64,000 bases of DNA from an uncultured Ruminococcus sp. (GTDB lineage Bacteria > Bacillota > Clostridia > Oscillospirales > Acutalibacteraceae): the NCBI GenBank assembly GCA_902785425.1, contig CACZYP010000015.1, positions 1 through 64,000 of the forward strand, given 5' to 3'. Below, in pieces: positions 48,886 through 57,499 of the stretch. Position 1 is the first letter of the stretch. Every line of letters begins with the position of its first letter. The notes beneath the pieces were generated by a model. It had not been told where the DNA came from. It worked only from the letters and a program-made list of their open reading frames with translations, and made no database searches. The translations under genes and the position numbers were made by a program.

Positions 48886-50751
48886 ATGTGCGGAATCTGC
48901 GGATTTACGGGAAATATCCCAAACGGTGATAAGGTCATTCAAAAAATGGCGGACGTTATCACTCATCGAGGCCCCGACAGCGAGGGCTTTTACACCGACA
49001 GCAATATTTCTATGGGCTTCCGCAGACTGAGCATAATCGACCTTGACGGCGGTACACAGCCTATTTACAGCAAGGACAAGTCGATGGTGCTCACGTTCAA
49101 CGGCGAGATCTACAACTACAAGGAGCTGCGCCGTGAGCTTATCGATATGGGATATGAGTTCTACACTCAGACAGACAGCGAAACTATCCTGCACGGCTAT
49201 GAGGCATGGGGCGAGAAAGTTCTTGACCGCCTCAGAGGCATGTTCGGCTTTGCGATCTACGATTCAAAGGACGATTCTCTCTTTATCGCCCGTGACTTCT
49301 TCGGCATCAAGCCCATGCACTATGCTCAGGTAGACGGTCATCTCGTTTACGGCTCCGAGATCAAGAGCCTGCTTGAGTTTCCGCTCTACGAAAAGAAATT
49401 CAATGCACGCACGCTCGACAATTACCTCTCGTTCCAGTATGCACTGCCGCCCGAGACATTCTTTGAAGGCATCTATTGCCTGCTCCCCGGTCATTACCTG
49501 AGATACAAAGACGGCAAGCTCACAACAACACGCTATTGGGAAGCTACATTCGAGCCGAACGATGCACTCACAGAGGACGAAGCTATCGACAAGATCGAGG
49601 ACGTTTTTGAAAAGTCTGTTGAGGCACACAAGATCAGCGACGTTGAGGTAGGCTGTTTCTTATCGAGCGGCGTTGACAGCAGCTACGTTTCGAGTTATTT
49701 TGCAGATCAGAAGACATTTACCGTCGGCTTTGATTTCGGCGAGAAGTACAATGAGATCGACTGGGCAAAGGGTCTTTCCGAAAAGATCGGCGTAGACCAC
49801 CACTACAAGGTGATCCAGAGCGATGAGTTCTGGGGCAACATCAAAAAAGTACAGTACCACATGGATCAGCCGCTTGCCGATCCGTCCTGCATTGCGCTTT
49901 ACTTTGTTTCAAAGATCGCAAGCGAATATGTAAAGGTCGTACTCTCCGGCGAGGGCGCAGACGAGCTTTTCGGCGGCTACACGATCTATAACGAGATAAA
50001 CTCCCTCAGAGGATATCAGAAGCTTCCGCTCGGACTTCGCAGGTTCCTTGCAAACATCGTTCGTCCTCTGCCGAAATTCAAAGGAAGAAACTTCCTGCTC
50101 AGAGGTGCACTTTCCGTTGAAGAACGCTTTATCGGAAACGCTTTCATGTTCAACAAAGCAGAAAAGCAGAAGATCCTCAAAGACGGCTCCATCGCACATG
50201 AGCCGCAGGAATACACAGCGAAGTATTATGACCGTGCGAAGAACTACGACGACATCACGAAAATGCAGTATCTCGACATCAACACATGGATGGTCGGCGA
50301 TATCCTGCTGAAAGCGGACAGAATGTCTATGGCGAACAGCCTGGAGCTTCGTGTGCCGTTCCTCGACAAAGAAGTGTTCAACGTAGCACGCACTATCCCC
50401 TATCAGCTTCGTGTAAACAAAGAAAACACAAAGTACGCAATGCGTAAAGCAGCACGCCGCCATCTTCCCGAAGACTGGGCAAAGAAAAAAAAGCTCGGCT
50501 TCCCCGTTCCCACCCGTGTATGGCTCAAAGACGAGAAATACTACAATATCGTTCGTGACGTATTCAACTCGGAAACAGCGAAAAAGTTCTTCAACAGCGA
50601 AGAGCTTATAAAGTTCCTTGACGATCACAAAAACGGCAAGGAAGACAACAGCCGTAAGGTCTGGACGGTATTTATCTTTATCGTATGGTACAACATCTAT
50701 TTCGGAAACGACACCGTAGAAGCTCCGAAGGCAGGAGACTTTAACTACTAA
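48886..50751 (+). CDS. asnB: Asparagine synthetase (glutamine-hydrolysing)
   Basis: The 621-residue enzyme makes asparagine from aspartate, glutamine and ATP. The N-terminal class II amidotransferase begins MCGICGF, so Cys1 is exposed after Met removal, with THRGPDSEGF and FNGEIYNY. The synthetase domain has the PP-loop LSSGVDSSYV and SGEGADELFGGY. ATG 48886 has AAGGAG upstream; the frame is open further but that part overlaps the leader hairpin. Length is normal. It is monocistronic. Confidence 0.96.
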   Translation: MCGICGFTGNIPNGDKVIQKMADVITHRGPDSEGFYTDSNISMGFRRLSIIDLDGGTQPIYSKDKSMVLTFNGEIYNYKELRRELIDMGYEFYTQTDSETILHGYEAWGEKVLDRLRGMFGFAIYDSKDDSLFIARDFFGIKPMHYAQVDGHLVYGSEIKSLLEFPLYEKKFNARTLDNYLSFQYALPPETFFEGIYCLLPGHYLRYKDGKLTTTRYWEATFEPNDALTEDEAIDKIEDVFEKSVEAHKISDVEVGCFLSSGVDSSYVSSYFADQKTFTVGFDFGEKYNEIDWAKGLSEKIGVDHHYKVIQSDEFWGNIKKVQYHMDQPLADPSCIALYFVSKIASEYVKVVLSGEGADELFGGYTIYNEINSLRGYQKLPLGLRRFLANIVRPLPKFKGRNFLLRGALSVEERFIGNAFMFNKAEKQKILKDGSIAHEPQEYTAKYYDRAKNYDDITKMQYLDINTWMVGDILLKADRMSMANSLELRVPFLDKEVFNVARTIPYQLRVNKENTKYAMRKAARRHLPEDWAKKKKLGFPVPTRVWLKDEKYYNIVRDVFNSETAKKFFNSEELIKFLDDHKNGKEDNSRKVWTVFIFIVWYNIYFGNDTVEAPKAGDFNY

Positions 50752-50883
50752 GCAATTGACAACAAAACAATTGACAATTGATAATTGACAATAGACAATT
50801 ATGGAACTCGCCTGCGGCGAGTTGGATTATATTAGCTATCCCAAATTCATGCTTTAATTCGCAGCCATGAGATAACTATTAAA

Positions 50884-51025
50884 TTAAGGAACCACTGAAT
50901 AAATCACGCCCTGCGGACTGAGCACCCATCTTGCTTGCATCTTTTGGTCAAATTGAACTCAAAAACCTTGAAATACGTCAGTATTCCGGCGGCTTTTTCG
51001 TCCAATTTAATCAGTGCTTCCTTAA
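50884..51025 (+). mobile_element. MITE copy c (142 bp, intact ends)
   Basis: TTAAGGAACCACTGAATAAAT and ATTTAATCAGTGCTTCCTTAA are the inverted ends. It lies in the gap 50752-51164, which also holds ACAATTGA-type short repeats (50753-50802) and an AACTCGCC-TGC-GGCGAGTT hairpin. Confidence 0.85.
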
Positions 51026-51035
51026 TTAAAAAAAC

Positions 51036-51050
51036 AAGCACGAAGTGCTT
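51036..51050. repeat. Short palindromic repeat AAGCAC-GAA-GTGCTT, copy 1
   Basis: The palindrome with a following CCGCAATTTT is repeated at 54989-55003, and with CCCGGG after it at 54682-54696. It sits in intergenic DNA each time, like a REP element. Confidence 0.65.
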
Positions 51051-51094
51051 CCGCAATTTTCCATTTTCAATTTTCAATTTTCCATTAAAAAAAG

Positions 51095-51120
51095 CTCCCC
51101 GAACATTTCTGTTCGGGGAG
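51095..51120 (-). terminator. Terminator of the starch-binding dockerin gene
   Basis: CTCCCCGAACA-TTTC-TGTTCGGGGAG followed on the minus transcript by CTTTTTTT. Confidence 0.85.
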
Positions 51121-51164
51121 AATTTTTGTTTGTTAAGCGTCAAGAATCAAATCTTGTTCTTCAC

Positions 51165-53402
51165 TTATTTACCGTAGATATCGATAAGCTTCTGAGTGTT
51201 ATCGTCAACAATACCTACAGAGTAACGGAGAGCGATAAGAGCATCTGCTGCTGTAACATTACCGTCACCATCAAGATCCATGATCTTCTTCATCTCTTCG
51301 GATACTGTATCGAGACCAACGCTTGCACGGAGAATTGCAAGTGCGTCAGCGGAGTTAACTTCACCGTCGCCGTTTGTATCGCCGAGCTTATTTTCTTCTA
51401 CATCGGTGTCAGTATCGTCGGAATCTGTATCGTCGGAATCTACATCAGACTCGGAATCAGTGTCGGAGTTTACATCAGAATCAGAATCGGACTCGGAATC
51501 AGAATCAGAATCAACATCGGACTCGGAATCTACATCAGATGCAGCATCAGAATCATCCGGTGTGTCTATTGTATCGGGAGTATCGGGAGATGCATCGGAA
51601 TCAGAATCAACAGGCTTTATGCCGAACAATGCTGCAATTGCAAGCATGTCTGCCTTTGAATAATCGTTGTCTTCCTTTTCATCGTTGTTAGCTGCAAGAA
51701 CCTTTGCTGTAATGATATCCTGAACTGCCTGCTTGTCAAGACCAAGAGCGTCAATAATAGCGCTTACAGAATCTTCTGTCCAATTTACTGTATCCTTGTA
51801 GTTGCCAAGAACTTTTTCAGCAAGCTGAGCAGCATAATCTGTACCTGCAGCCTTTATTGTACCAACGATCTTAGCTGTAGATGTGATTGTAACAACCGGG
51901 CCGCAGCCTTCGATCTTATTGCCTTCTGCATCAACTACATATGCAGCGTAAGCTGTCTTCGAGCTGTCAACCGGATTTTCGATCTGCTCGTCATCAATTA
52001 CAACTGTATTGCCGATAGCCTTTCTGTTGATGATAGTATCAAAGCTCTGAACCTTTGTCATGCCGCCGCCGTATACATATACGATCAGGAACATTTCCTG
52101 TGCGTCGCCGAAATCTACAGGATAACTCCAGAGACCTGTCTCTTCATTCAATTCAGCTTTCTCTTTCTTGGAACCCCAAGCGTAATCAGTTGCGCCGCCC
52201 CAAAGGTGGAAATAAACTAACTGTTTGCCCTCAACTGTGAAAGGCTCCTTGTCTGCCTTGAAGTAAATGACACCTGTTGCAGGAAGATCATTTGTCTCAG
52301 GCTCGTCTGTTGTTGCGATATCTGTTGTTTCAGGCTCGTCATTTGTTTCAGGCTCGTCTGTTGTTTCTTCTTCAACTTCTGTCGGATCAACACCGCACTC
52401 GGGAACAGGATTGTAAGAAGGAACAACCGGAACTTCTACATCACTTTCTTCATTATAAGCTGCAGAATTTCTGTAGTAGTTGTCAGCAGCAGGATCAAGA
52501 GAACACCATGTGCCGGCATCTCTCATAACGATATTGCCCCAATCATCTGCTTCTTCCTGATGATCGATAACAAAGATCATGTTACCTACATTGTTTAAAT
52601 CAGTAGAATCCTTTTCGATGGGAATATTGATTGTCTGAGTAGTAGTGCCACCTACTTCACCGTTGAAGATGATAACAGTTGTCATGATGTCACAAGTGAT
52701 CTTGTAAACATTATTGCCAACCTCGGGAGCAGCTGTCATAGCTGTGCCCGGCCAACCCTTAGCCTCTGTAGGAAGCCACCAGTATGCATTCGGCTCACCG
52801 TAAGCTGCAGGAGCATAGAAGTAATATGTAAGCTCTGTAGCAGGCTGATGATCTTCACCTGCAACTACTGCATCGTCATGAAGCGGAATAACTGTCTGAG
52901 CGCTATCCTCTTCAATTTCATAAGCTGCAGAATCTCTGTAATAGTTATCAGCAGCAGGATCAAGAGAACACCATGTGCCGGCATCTCTCATAACGATATT
53001 GCCCCAATCATCTGCTTCTTCCTGATGATCAATAACAAAGATCATGTTAGCAACATTGTTTAAACCTGTAGTATCCTTGTCGATGGAAATGTTAATAGTC
53101 TGAGTAGTTGTACCACCTACTTCACCGTTGAAGATAATAACGGATGTTGTAGCAGGAGCATCAATCTTGTATACTCTCTTACCGATCTCCGGTGCTGCTG
53201 TCATAGCAGTACCCGGCCAGCCCTTAGCCTCTGTAGGAAGCCACCAGTATGCATTCGGCTCACCATATGCTTCCGGGGCAAGGAAGTAATAAGTTAAGGT
53301 TTCTTCGGCCTCGTCAGCTGCAGCTGTTGTGGAGAATGCTACTGCAAATACAGACATTACCATAGCGCATGCCAGAACAAGACTTAATAATTTCTTGGAC
53401 AT
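51165..53402 (-). CDS. Secreted starch-binding protein: two CBM26-like modules and a dockerin
   Basis: The 745-residue protein has a signal peptide (MSKKLLSLVLACAMVMSVFA). Two near-identical CBM26-like modules (about 35-155 and 190-320) each carry YGEPNAYWWLPTEAKGWPGT, with the aromatic residues that contact starch. A Thr/Glu-rich linker leads to a third beta-sandwich module (about 375-500, LVYFHLWGGATDYAWG), then a helical segment, a Ser-Asp repeat linker and a type I dockerin (DTNGDGEVNSADALAILRAS, DLDGDGNVTAADALIALRYS). It has no catalytic domain, so it probably tethers starch to a cell-surface amylosome-type complex. The start ATG 53402 follows AAGGAGG. Confidence 0.9.
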   Translation of the reverse strand: MSKKLLSLVLACAMVMSVFAVAFSTTAAADEAEETLTYYFLAPEAYGEPNAYWWLPTEAKGWPGTAMTAAPEIGKRVYKIDAPATTSVIIFNGEVGGTTTQTINISIDKDTTGLNNVANMIFVIDHQEEADDWGNIVMRDAGTWCSLDPAADNYYRDSAAYEIEEDSAQTVIPLHDDAVVAGEDHQPATELTYYFYAPAAYGEPNAYWWLPTEAKGWPGTAMTAAPEVGNNVYKITCDIMTTVIIFNGEVGGTTTQTINIPIEKDSTDLNNVGNMIFVIDHQEEADDWGNIVMRDAGTWCSLDPAADNYYRNSAAYNEESDVEVPVVPSYNPVPECGVDPTEVEEETTDEPETNDEPETTDIATTDEPETNDLPATGVIYFKADKEPFTVEGKQLVYFHLWGGATDYAWGSKKEKAELNEETGLWSYPVDFGDAQEMFLIVYVYGGGMTKVQSFDTIINRKAIGNTVVIDDEQIENPVDSSKTAYAAYVVDAEGNKIEGCGPVVTITSTAKIVGTIKAAGTDYAAQLAEKVLGNYKDTVNWTEDSVSAIIDALGLDKQAVQDIITAKVLAANNDEKEDNDYSKADMLAIAALFGIKPVDSDSDASPDTPDTIDTPDDSDAASDVDSESDVDSDSDSESDSDSDVNSDTDSESDVDSDDTDSDDTDTDVEENKLGDTNGDGEVNSADALAILRASVGLDTVSEEMKKIMDLDGDGNVTAADALIALRYSVGIVDDNTQKLIDIYGK
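52484..53290 (-). repeat. Tandem duplication encoding the two CBM26-like modules
   Basis: 52484-52840 and 52922-53290 are nearly identical over about 360 bp, including silent positions, so the duplication is recent or kept uniform by gene conversion. Confidence 0.85.
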
Positions 53403-54135
53403 TTGTTAAATTCCTCCTTAAAATAAAGAATAATAATTTTTAACCAAAGAAAAACGGCTTACCGCAAAGATATTAAGATATCACCCCTCTGTAATATATT
53501 CGCACAGCCCGTCCGCCGTATTTTTTTTCAACCGCTTGTACGGTGCAATCAAAATAAAAAAATACAAACGTCCGCTCCGCCCAATGGCCTCGCAGAATGC
53601 GAACCGCACACAAATGAGCTTGAGTTTTCCCTTGGTAATTAACTGATATAATGCAGTCGCTTAAAAAGCATTTGTTATATTATACACCAAACTTTTGATA
53701 TAATAAAGCTTTTTTTATGTATTTGTAGGTTACAATTTTGTAACTTAATTTAAGACTTTTTAATTTTTTACCTGATTTTTAAAAAATATACAACATAAAA
53801 CTAAAATTTACGTACAAGATACAATATTTTTTGTTGTTTTTTGTTAATAAATTTGACCTTTGAATGAAGTGTACATTTCCTTTTCTTGTTGTCGGCAATA
53901 ATATATTCTTATTATACAACACATATCAAATCATACTTCTCTTGTTGAATTAAACAAAACGGTAAGTTTTGATTTGTGCACTTTGCTTTAAGTGAATATT
54001 TTTGTCTGTTTTTGCATTTTTGATCAACTTATCATATAAGTGTTCCGCAGTTTCCCATTTTTCATTTGTAATTCTTCTCCCGGTGTGATATAATCTATAT
54101 TGTATTCAAAATGAAAAGAGCAGGGAGGGAATGCA
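53403..54135. other. 733-bp AT-rich gap without a supported gene
   Basis: Two genes diverge from here. The segment next to 53402 holds the ribosome site and leader of the dockerin gene. 53540-54060 is very AT-rich with no ORF, tRNA or clear hairpin. A TGTGATATAAT -10-like box at about 54084-54094 probably serves the gene at 54136. Confidence 0.6.
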
Positions 54136-54639
54136 ATGAATGATAGAAATGTTTCAGGTATAACTATTGCATCTGTTACTATGCTTATGTGCAGCGCTTA
54201 CAATGCCGTCTTTCATATACTGCTCCGATTCTCGCATCTGCTCGACACTGTGCGCAGCGCCGCAGAGCTTAATACTCCTTTCTGGAAAGATATCGTTATA
54301 TCCGTTTACGATCTTGCAGTCGTATTCACTCTTTCGTCTGGAATGCTGGCAGTCGTACAGCTTACAGCTGCCGTTGCGGGAATTATTTGCGCCGCACGTC
54401 ACGGGCTGCAAAAAAAGCCTCTTAAAAGCGCCGCATTGCCGTATGTGTTCGGTATCGTATGCTCTTTGCTCGGCATTATTTCCGTTTGCTCGATGATACT
54501 GTCACGTTCTTCCGGAACGATGCTTTCGGTCGTTCTTATCATAACTCAGCTCGTTGTACCTCTGCTTTTTTCTGCGGAGGCAAGAAAGTTCCACAACAGG
54601 ATCAAAGAGCAGGATCTCGGATCGGAGCATGAAGAATAA
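54136..54639 (+). CDS. Small four-helix membrane protein
   Basis: The 167-residue protein has four hydrophobic helices: about residues 8-30, 55-90 (VFTLSSGMLAVVQLTAAVAGIICA), 100-122 and 128-147. A basic loop (RHGLQKKPLKS) lies between the second and third, and the tail is polar and charged. ATG 54136 has GGAGGG upstream. No family is recognised and no partner gene is adjacent. Confidence 0.75.
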   Translation: MNDRNVSGITIASVTMLMCSAYNAVFHILLRFSHLLDTVRSAAELNTPFWKDIVISVYDLAVVFTLSSGMLAVVQLTAAVAGIICAARHGLQKKPLKSAALPYVFGIVCSLLGIISVCSMILSRSSGTMLSVVLIITQLVVPLLFSAEARKFHNRIKEQDLGSEHEE

Positions 54640-54681
54640 CCTTTCGCGCTGATGATCTATATAAAAAGCAAAAATACAAAC

Positions 54682-54696
54682 AAGCACGAAGTGCTT
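54682..54696. repeat. Short palindromic repeat AAGCAC-GAA-GTGCTT, copy 2
   Basis: Identical 15-bp palindrome to 51036-51050 and 54989-55003. Confidence 0.6.
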
Positions 54697-54774
54697 CCCG
54701 GGCGGTTGACAGACATATATTCCGGAGTTTTGTTCGCAGAATTCAATAGTTATTTTTGTGTAATTTGAACTTTG

Positions 54775-54985
54775 TCGGTTTTCCGTCCGGCACATCGGCT
54801 TCGCCTCGTGCCTGCTTTATCTGCAATGCCAATTTATTTTTTGTGCTGCGCATGCTTTTATTATTACTCCGAATTTGCTGCTTTGTTTACGGCTTTTTGT
54901 GAGGCTGCTCGCCCCACACCCTCGGCAGCTTTTTTGAAAAAAAGCTGCGCAAAAAACTTTTGGCTGTGAATTTTTTACTTTAATC
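54775..54985. repeat. Long intergenic repeat family, copy 2
   Basis: CCGGCACATCGGCTTCGCCT, TGCTGCGCATGC, CTGCTCGCCCC and GCTTTTTTGAAAAAAAGC occur in the same order as in 36841-37205. It fills the gap before the asparaginase gene. Confidence 0.7.
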
Positions 54986-54988
54986 TGC

Positions 54989-55003
54989 AAGCACGAAGTG
55001 CTT
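54989..55003. repeat. Short palindromic repeat AAGCAC-GAA-GTGCTT, copy 3
   Basis: Same palindrome and right flank (CCGCAATTTT) as the copy at 51036-51050, just before the asparaginase gene. Confidence 0.65.
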
Positions 55004-55060
55004 CCGCAATTTTTCATTTTCCATTTTCAATTTTCCATTATAAAGAGGGTGGTGCAAATC

Positions 55061-56059
55061 ATGAAGCTGCTGTTCGTTTTTACAGGCGGAACTATCGGGA
55101 GCGTTGAGAAAAACGGCGTTGCCGATGTTGACAGCTCTACATCAGAAAAAATCTCACAGCTTTGCAGCCATGAGGGCGATACGATCGAATTTGCCTCTCC
55201 TTATAATATTCTCAGTGAGAATGCAACGGAAGAAACGCTTTCAGATATTCTGAACTATATGCTTTCGATCGATTATGACCGCTTCGACGGCGTTATTGTC
55301 ACTCACGGAAGCGATACCGCCGCATTTACGGCGAATCTTCTTGCTCACGCACTGGCGTGGGTAAAGATCCCGATAGCGGTAACGGCGGCAAATTACGTTA
55401 TGACCGACCCGCGCTCGAACGCCCGTGACAATATCACTGCGGCGTATACATTTATAAAAGATGTATACGAGCACAACAGCTACGCCTGCGGAGTTTTCTT
55501 CGTCTGGACAAACACAGGGGAGAACCCGAAAATACACATAGGCAGCCGCCTGCTTGAAGCGGACGGATATCACGACAGCTTCGACTCGTTCGGCAGAGTT
55601 TACGCTGAAATAAAGAACGGACAGCTTGTAGCAGACAGACTGCCGATATATCCCGATATGAGAGCAAAAATTCAAAAAGGGGAGAGCGCTGCGCTGAAAA
55701 ACAACGTTCTGCTACTTCACAGCTACGTGGGACTTGACTACAGAGATATAAATATAAAAGGAAAAGCAGCAGTTCTGCTGAAGCTTTATCATTCCGGCAC
55801 AGCGTGCATGGGGGAGAGTGCAGCCGACAGCCGTTCTTTTCTTTATTTAGCCGTTATGTGCAAAAAAGAGGGCGTTGATCTGTACATTACGCCTGCAAAA
55901 AAGGGCAGCTATATCTACAGATCGGCAGAAGGCTTTGAAAGCACGGTCGCATGTCCGCTTTTCGGAATGAGCGAATACTCGGCTTACACATTGCTTTTGC
56001 TTGCCTATAATACAAATAATGATTATTTTTATTATCGTTTAAAGAATAATCTCAATTAG
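55061..56059 (+). CDS. Type I L-asparaginase family protein
   Basis: The 332-residue protein has the two catalytic threonine motifs: FTGGTIGS at the N-terminus and VTHGSDTAAFTA near residue 75, followed by VTAANYVMTDPRSNARDN. It should hydrolyse asparagine to aspartate and ammonia, in the cytoplasm since no signal peptide is present. ATG 55061 follows GAGGGTGG; the longer frame upstream is repeat DNA. In the C-terminal half GTACMGESAADSR is unusual compared with typical enzymes. Confidence 0.88.
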   Translation: MKLLFVFTGGTIGSVEKNGVADVDSSTSEKISQLCSHEGDTIEFASPYNILSENATEETLSDILNYMLSIDYDRFDGVIVTHGSDTAAFTANLLAHALAWVKIPIAVTAANYVMTDPRSNARDNITAAYTFIKDVYEHNSYACGVFFVWTNTGENPKIHIGSRLLEADGYHDSFDSFGRVYAEIKNGQLVADRLPIYPDMRAKIQKGESAALKNNVLLLHSYVGLDYRDINIKGKAAVLLKLYHSGTACMGESAADSRSFLYLAVMCKKEGVDLYITPAKKGSYIYRSAEGFESTVACPLFGMSEYSAYTLLLLAYNTNNDYFYYRLKNNLN

Positions 56060-56218
56060 CAATTTTGCCCATTAATTGAAGAAGAAGTTTGTATAATTAT
56101 TTTGTGTTTTCCTTTGACACATTGTTGTAATTATGATAAAATAGAAGATGGGAATTTGGATAGTTTGATATTGTACTGTCCTGTGCCCTCTTGAACCCGA
56201 CCAAAGAAAGGGGTCACA

Positions 56219-56956
56219 ATGGAAGATATAATTGTTGTAGCCTCGGGCAAAGGCGGAACTGGCAAGTCTACCGTTTCCGTTGGTCTCGGTACGGCGCTCG
56301 CAAAAAACGGCAGCCGGGTTCTGCTGATAGACTGCGACAGCGGTATGCGTGGGCTTGACATTATGCTCGGAGTAACGCAAAACCTCGTTTTCGACATTGC
56401 CGACGCTGTAAGCGGAAGCTGTACCGTTGAAAACACAGTCTACCCATGCCCCGACAAAAAAGGACTTTTCCTTATGCCTGCACCGCTCAACGCTTACGAC
56501 GAAGTAGCTCCGCAGATACTCGGACAGCTTGTAGACGGCGTTGCGGATATTTTCGATTATGTTATAATAGACTCGCCCGCAGGTGTGGGAAGCGGTTTTG
56601 AAGCGGCTGCTTTTCCCGCAAAAAGAGCGCTCGTTGTTGTAAACACCGAGCCGACGAGCATTCGTGGCGCACAAACAGTCTCTGCAAGGCTTCGTGAGTG
56701 CGGCGTGGACAACATAAGATTAATAATAAACCGCTTCAATAAGGCCACCTTCCGAAAGATGGGTCTTTACCGTGATCTTGACGAGGTGATCGATATAACT
56801 GCGCTGCAGCTTCTCGGCATAGTGCCCGAGGATCATACGCTTGCGGCGGCGATACAATCGGGAAAAAGCGGAGAGCTTAACGCTCCTGCAATGAAGGCGC
56901 TCGACAACATAGCTCTGCGCCTGCAGGGAAAGCTTGTACCGCTTATGATAAAATAA
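56219..56956 (+). CDS. MinD/ParA-family ATPase
   Basis: The 245-residue protein has a deviant Walker A GKGGTGKST with the signature Lys, the DCDSGMRGLDIMLG strand, Walker B VIIDSPAG and a VVNTEPTSIRGA segment, closest to MinD. MinD positions the division site with MinC and MinE; neither is nearby, and the C-terminus (LRLQGKLVPLMIK) is only a weak candidate for an amphipathic membrane helix. ATG 56219 has AAAGGGG upstream. It may instead be a MinD-like protein with another partner. Confidence 0.85.
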   Translation: MEDIIVVASGKGGTGKSTVSVGLGTALAKNGSRVLLIDCDSGMRGLDIMLGVTQNLVFDIADAVSGSCTVENTVYPCPDKKGLFLMPAPLNAYDEVAPQILGQLVDGVADIFDYVIIDSPAGVGSGFEAAAFPAKRALVVVNTEPTSIRGAQTVSARLRECGVDNIRLIINRFNKATFRKMGLYRDLDEVIDITALQLLGIVPEDHTLAAAIQSGKSGELNAPAMKALDNIALRLQGKLVPLMIK

Positions 56957-57033
56957 AGGCAGTATCTCACTGCTGAATTACATTTTTGGGGTCAATTCAA
57001 AACATCTTAATTAAAATATAGGGGGACTTATCT

Positions 57034-57435
57034 ATGAATATTGCATTTATAGCACACGACGCAAAGAAAGAGCTGATGGTGCAGTTCTGCATCGCATACT
57101 GCGGCATTCTCAGCAGACACAATCTTTACGCCACGGGAACGACCGGTAAGATCGTTTCCGAGACAACGGGACTTAAGATCGTAAAGTTCCTTTCCGGTTC
57201 ACAGGGCGGCGGTCAGCAGATAAGCGCAAAGATCGCATGCGACGAGATCGATATGCTTCTCTTCTTCAGAGATCCGATCAACCCCAAGCCGCACGAGCCT
57301 AACGATATGAACCTTCTCAGGATCTGCGACATGCACAATGTTCCCGTTGCCACCAACATTGCTACAGCGGAGCTGCTTATCCACGGCCTTGAGAGGGGCG
57401 ACCTCGACTGGCGTGAGGTAATGCGCCACCACTAA
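57034..57435 (+). CDS. mgsA: Methylglyoxal-synthase-like protein with altered active site
   Basis: The 133-residue protein has the family fold: NIAFIAHDAKKELM, LYATGTTGK, FFRDPINPKPHEP and VPVATNIATAELLI. Methylglyoxal synthase converts dihydroxyacetone phosphate to methylglyoxal. The catalytic-base Asp of E. coli (Asp71, in GGDQQ) is replaced by Gly here (SGSQGGGQQ, residue 60), and the Asp after the PHDP motif is Asn. The phosphate-binding and His positions are kept. Either another residue serves as base or the protein is no longer an active synthase. AGGGGG ribosome site. Confidence 0.85.
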   Translation: MNIAFIAHDAKKELMVQFCIAYCGILSRHNLYATGTTGKIVSETTGLKIVKFLSGSQGGGQQISAKIACDEIDMLLFFRDPINPKPHEPNDMNLLRICDMHNVPVATNIATAELLIHGLERGDLDWREVMRHH

Positions 57436-57499
57436 TCGTACTGCGAACACAGTACCCATAAGCCGGCATTCCGGCAAATAAAGTTTTACGGAGAAGAAT

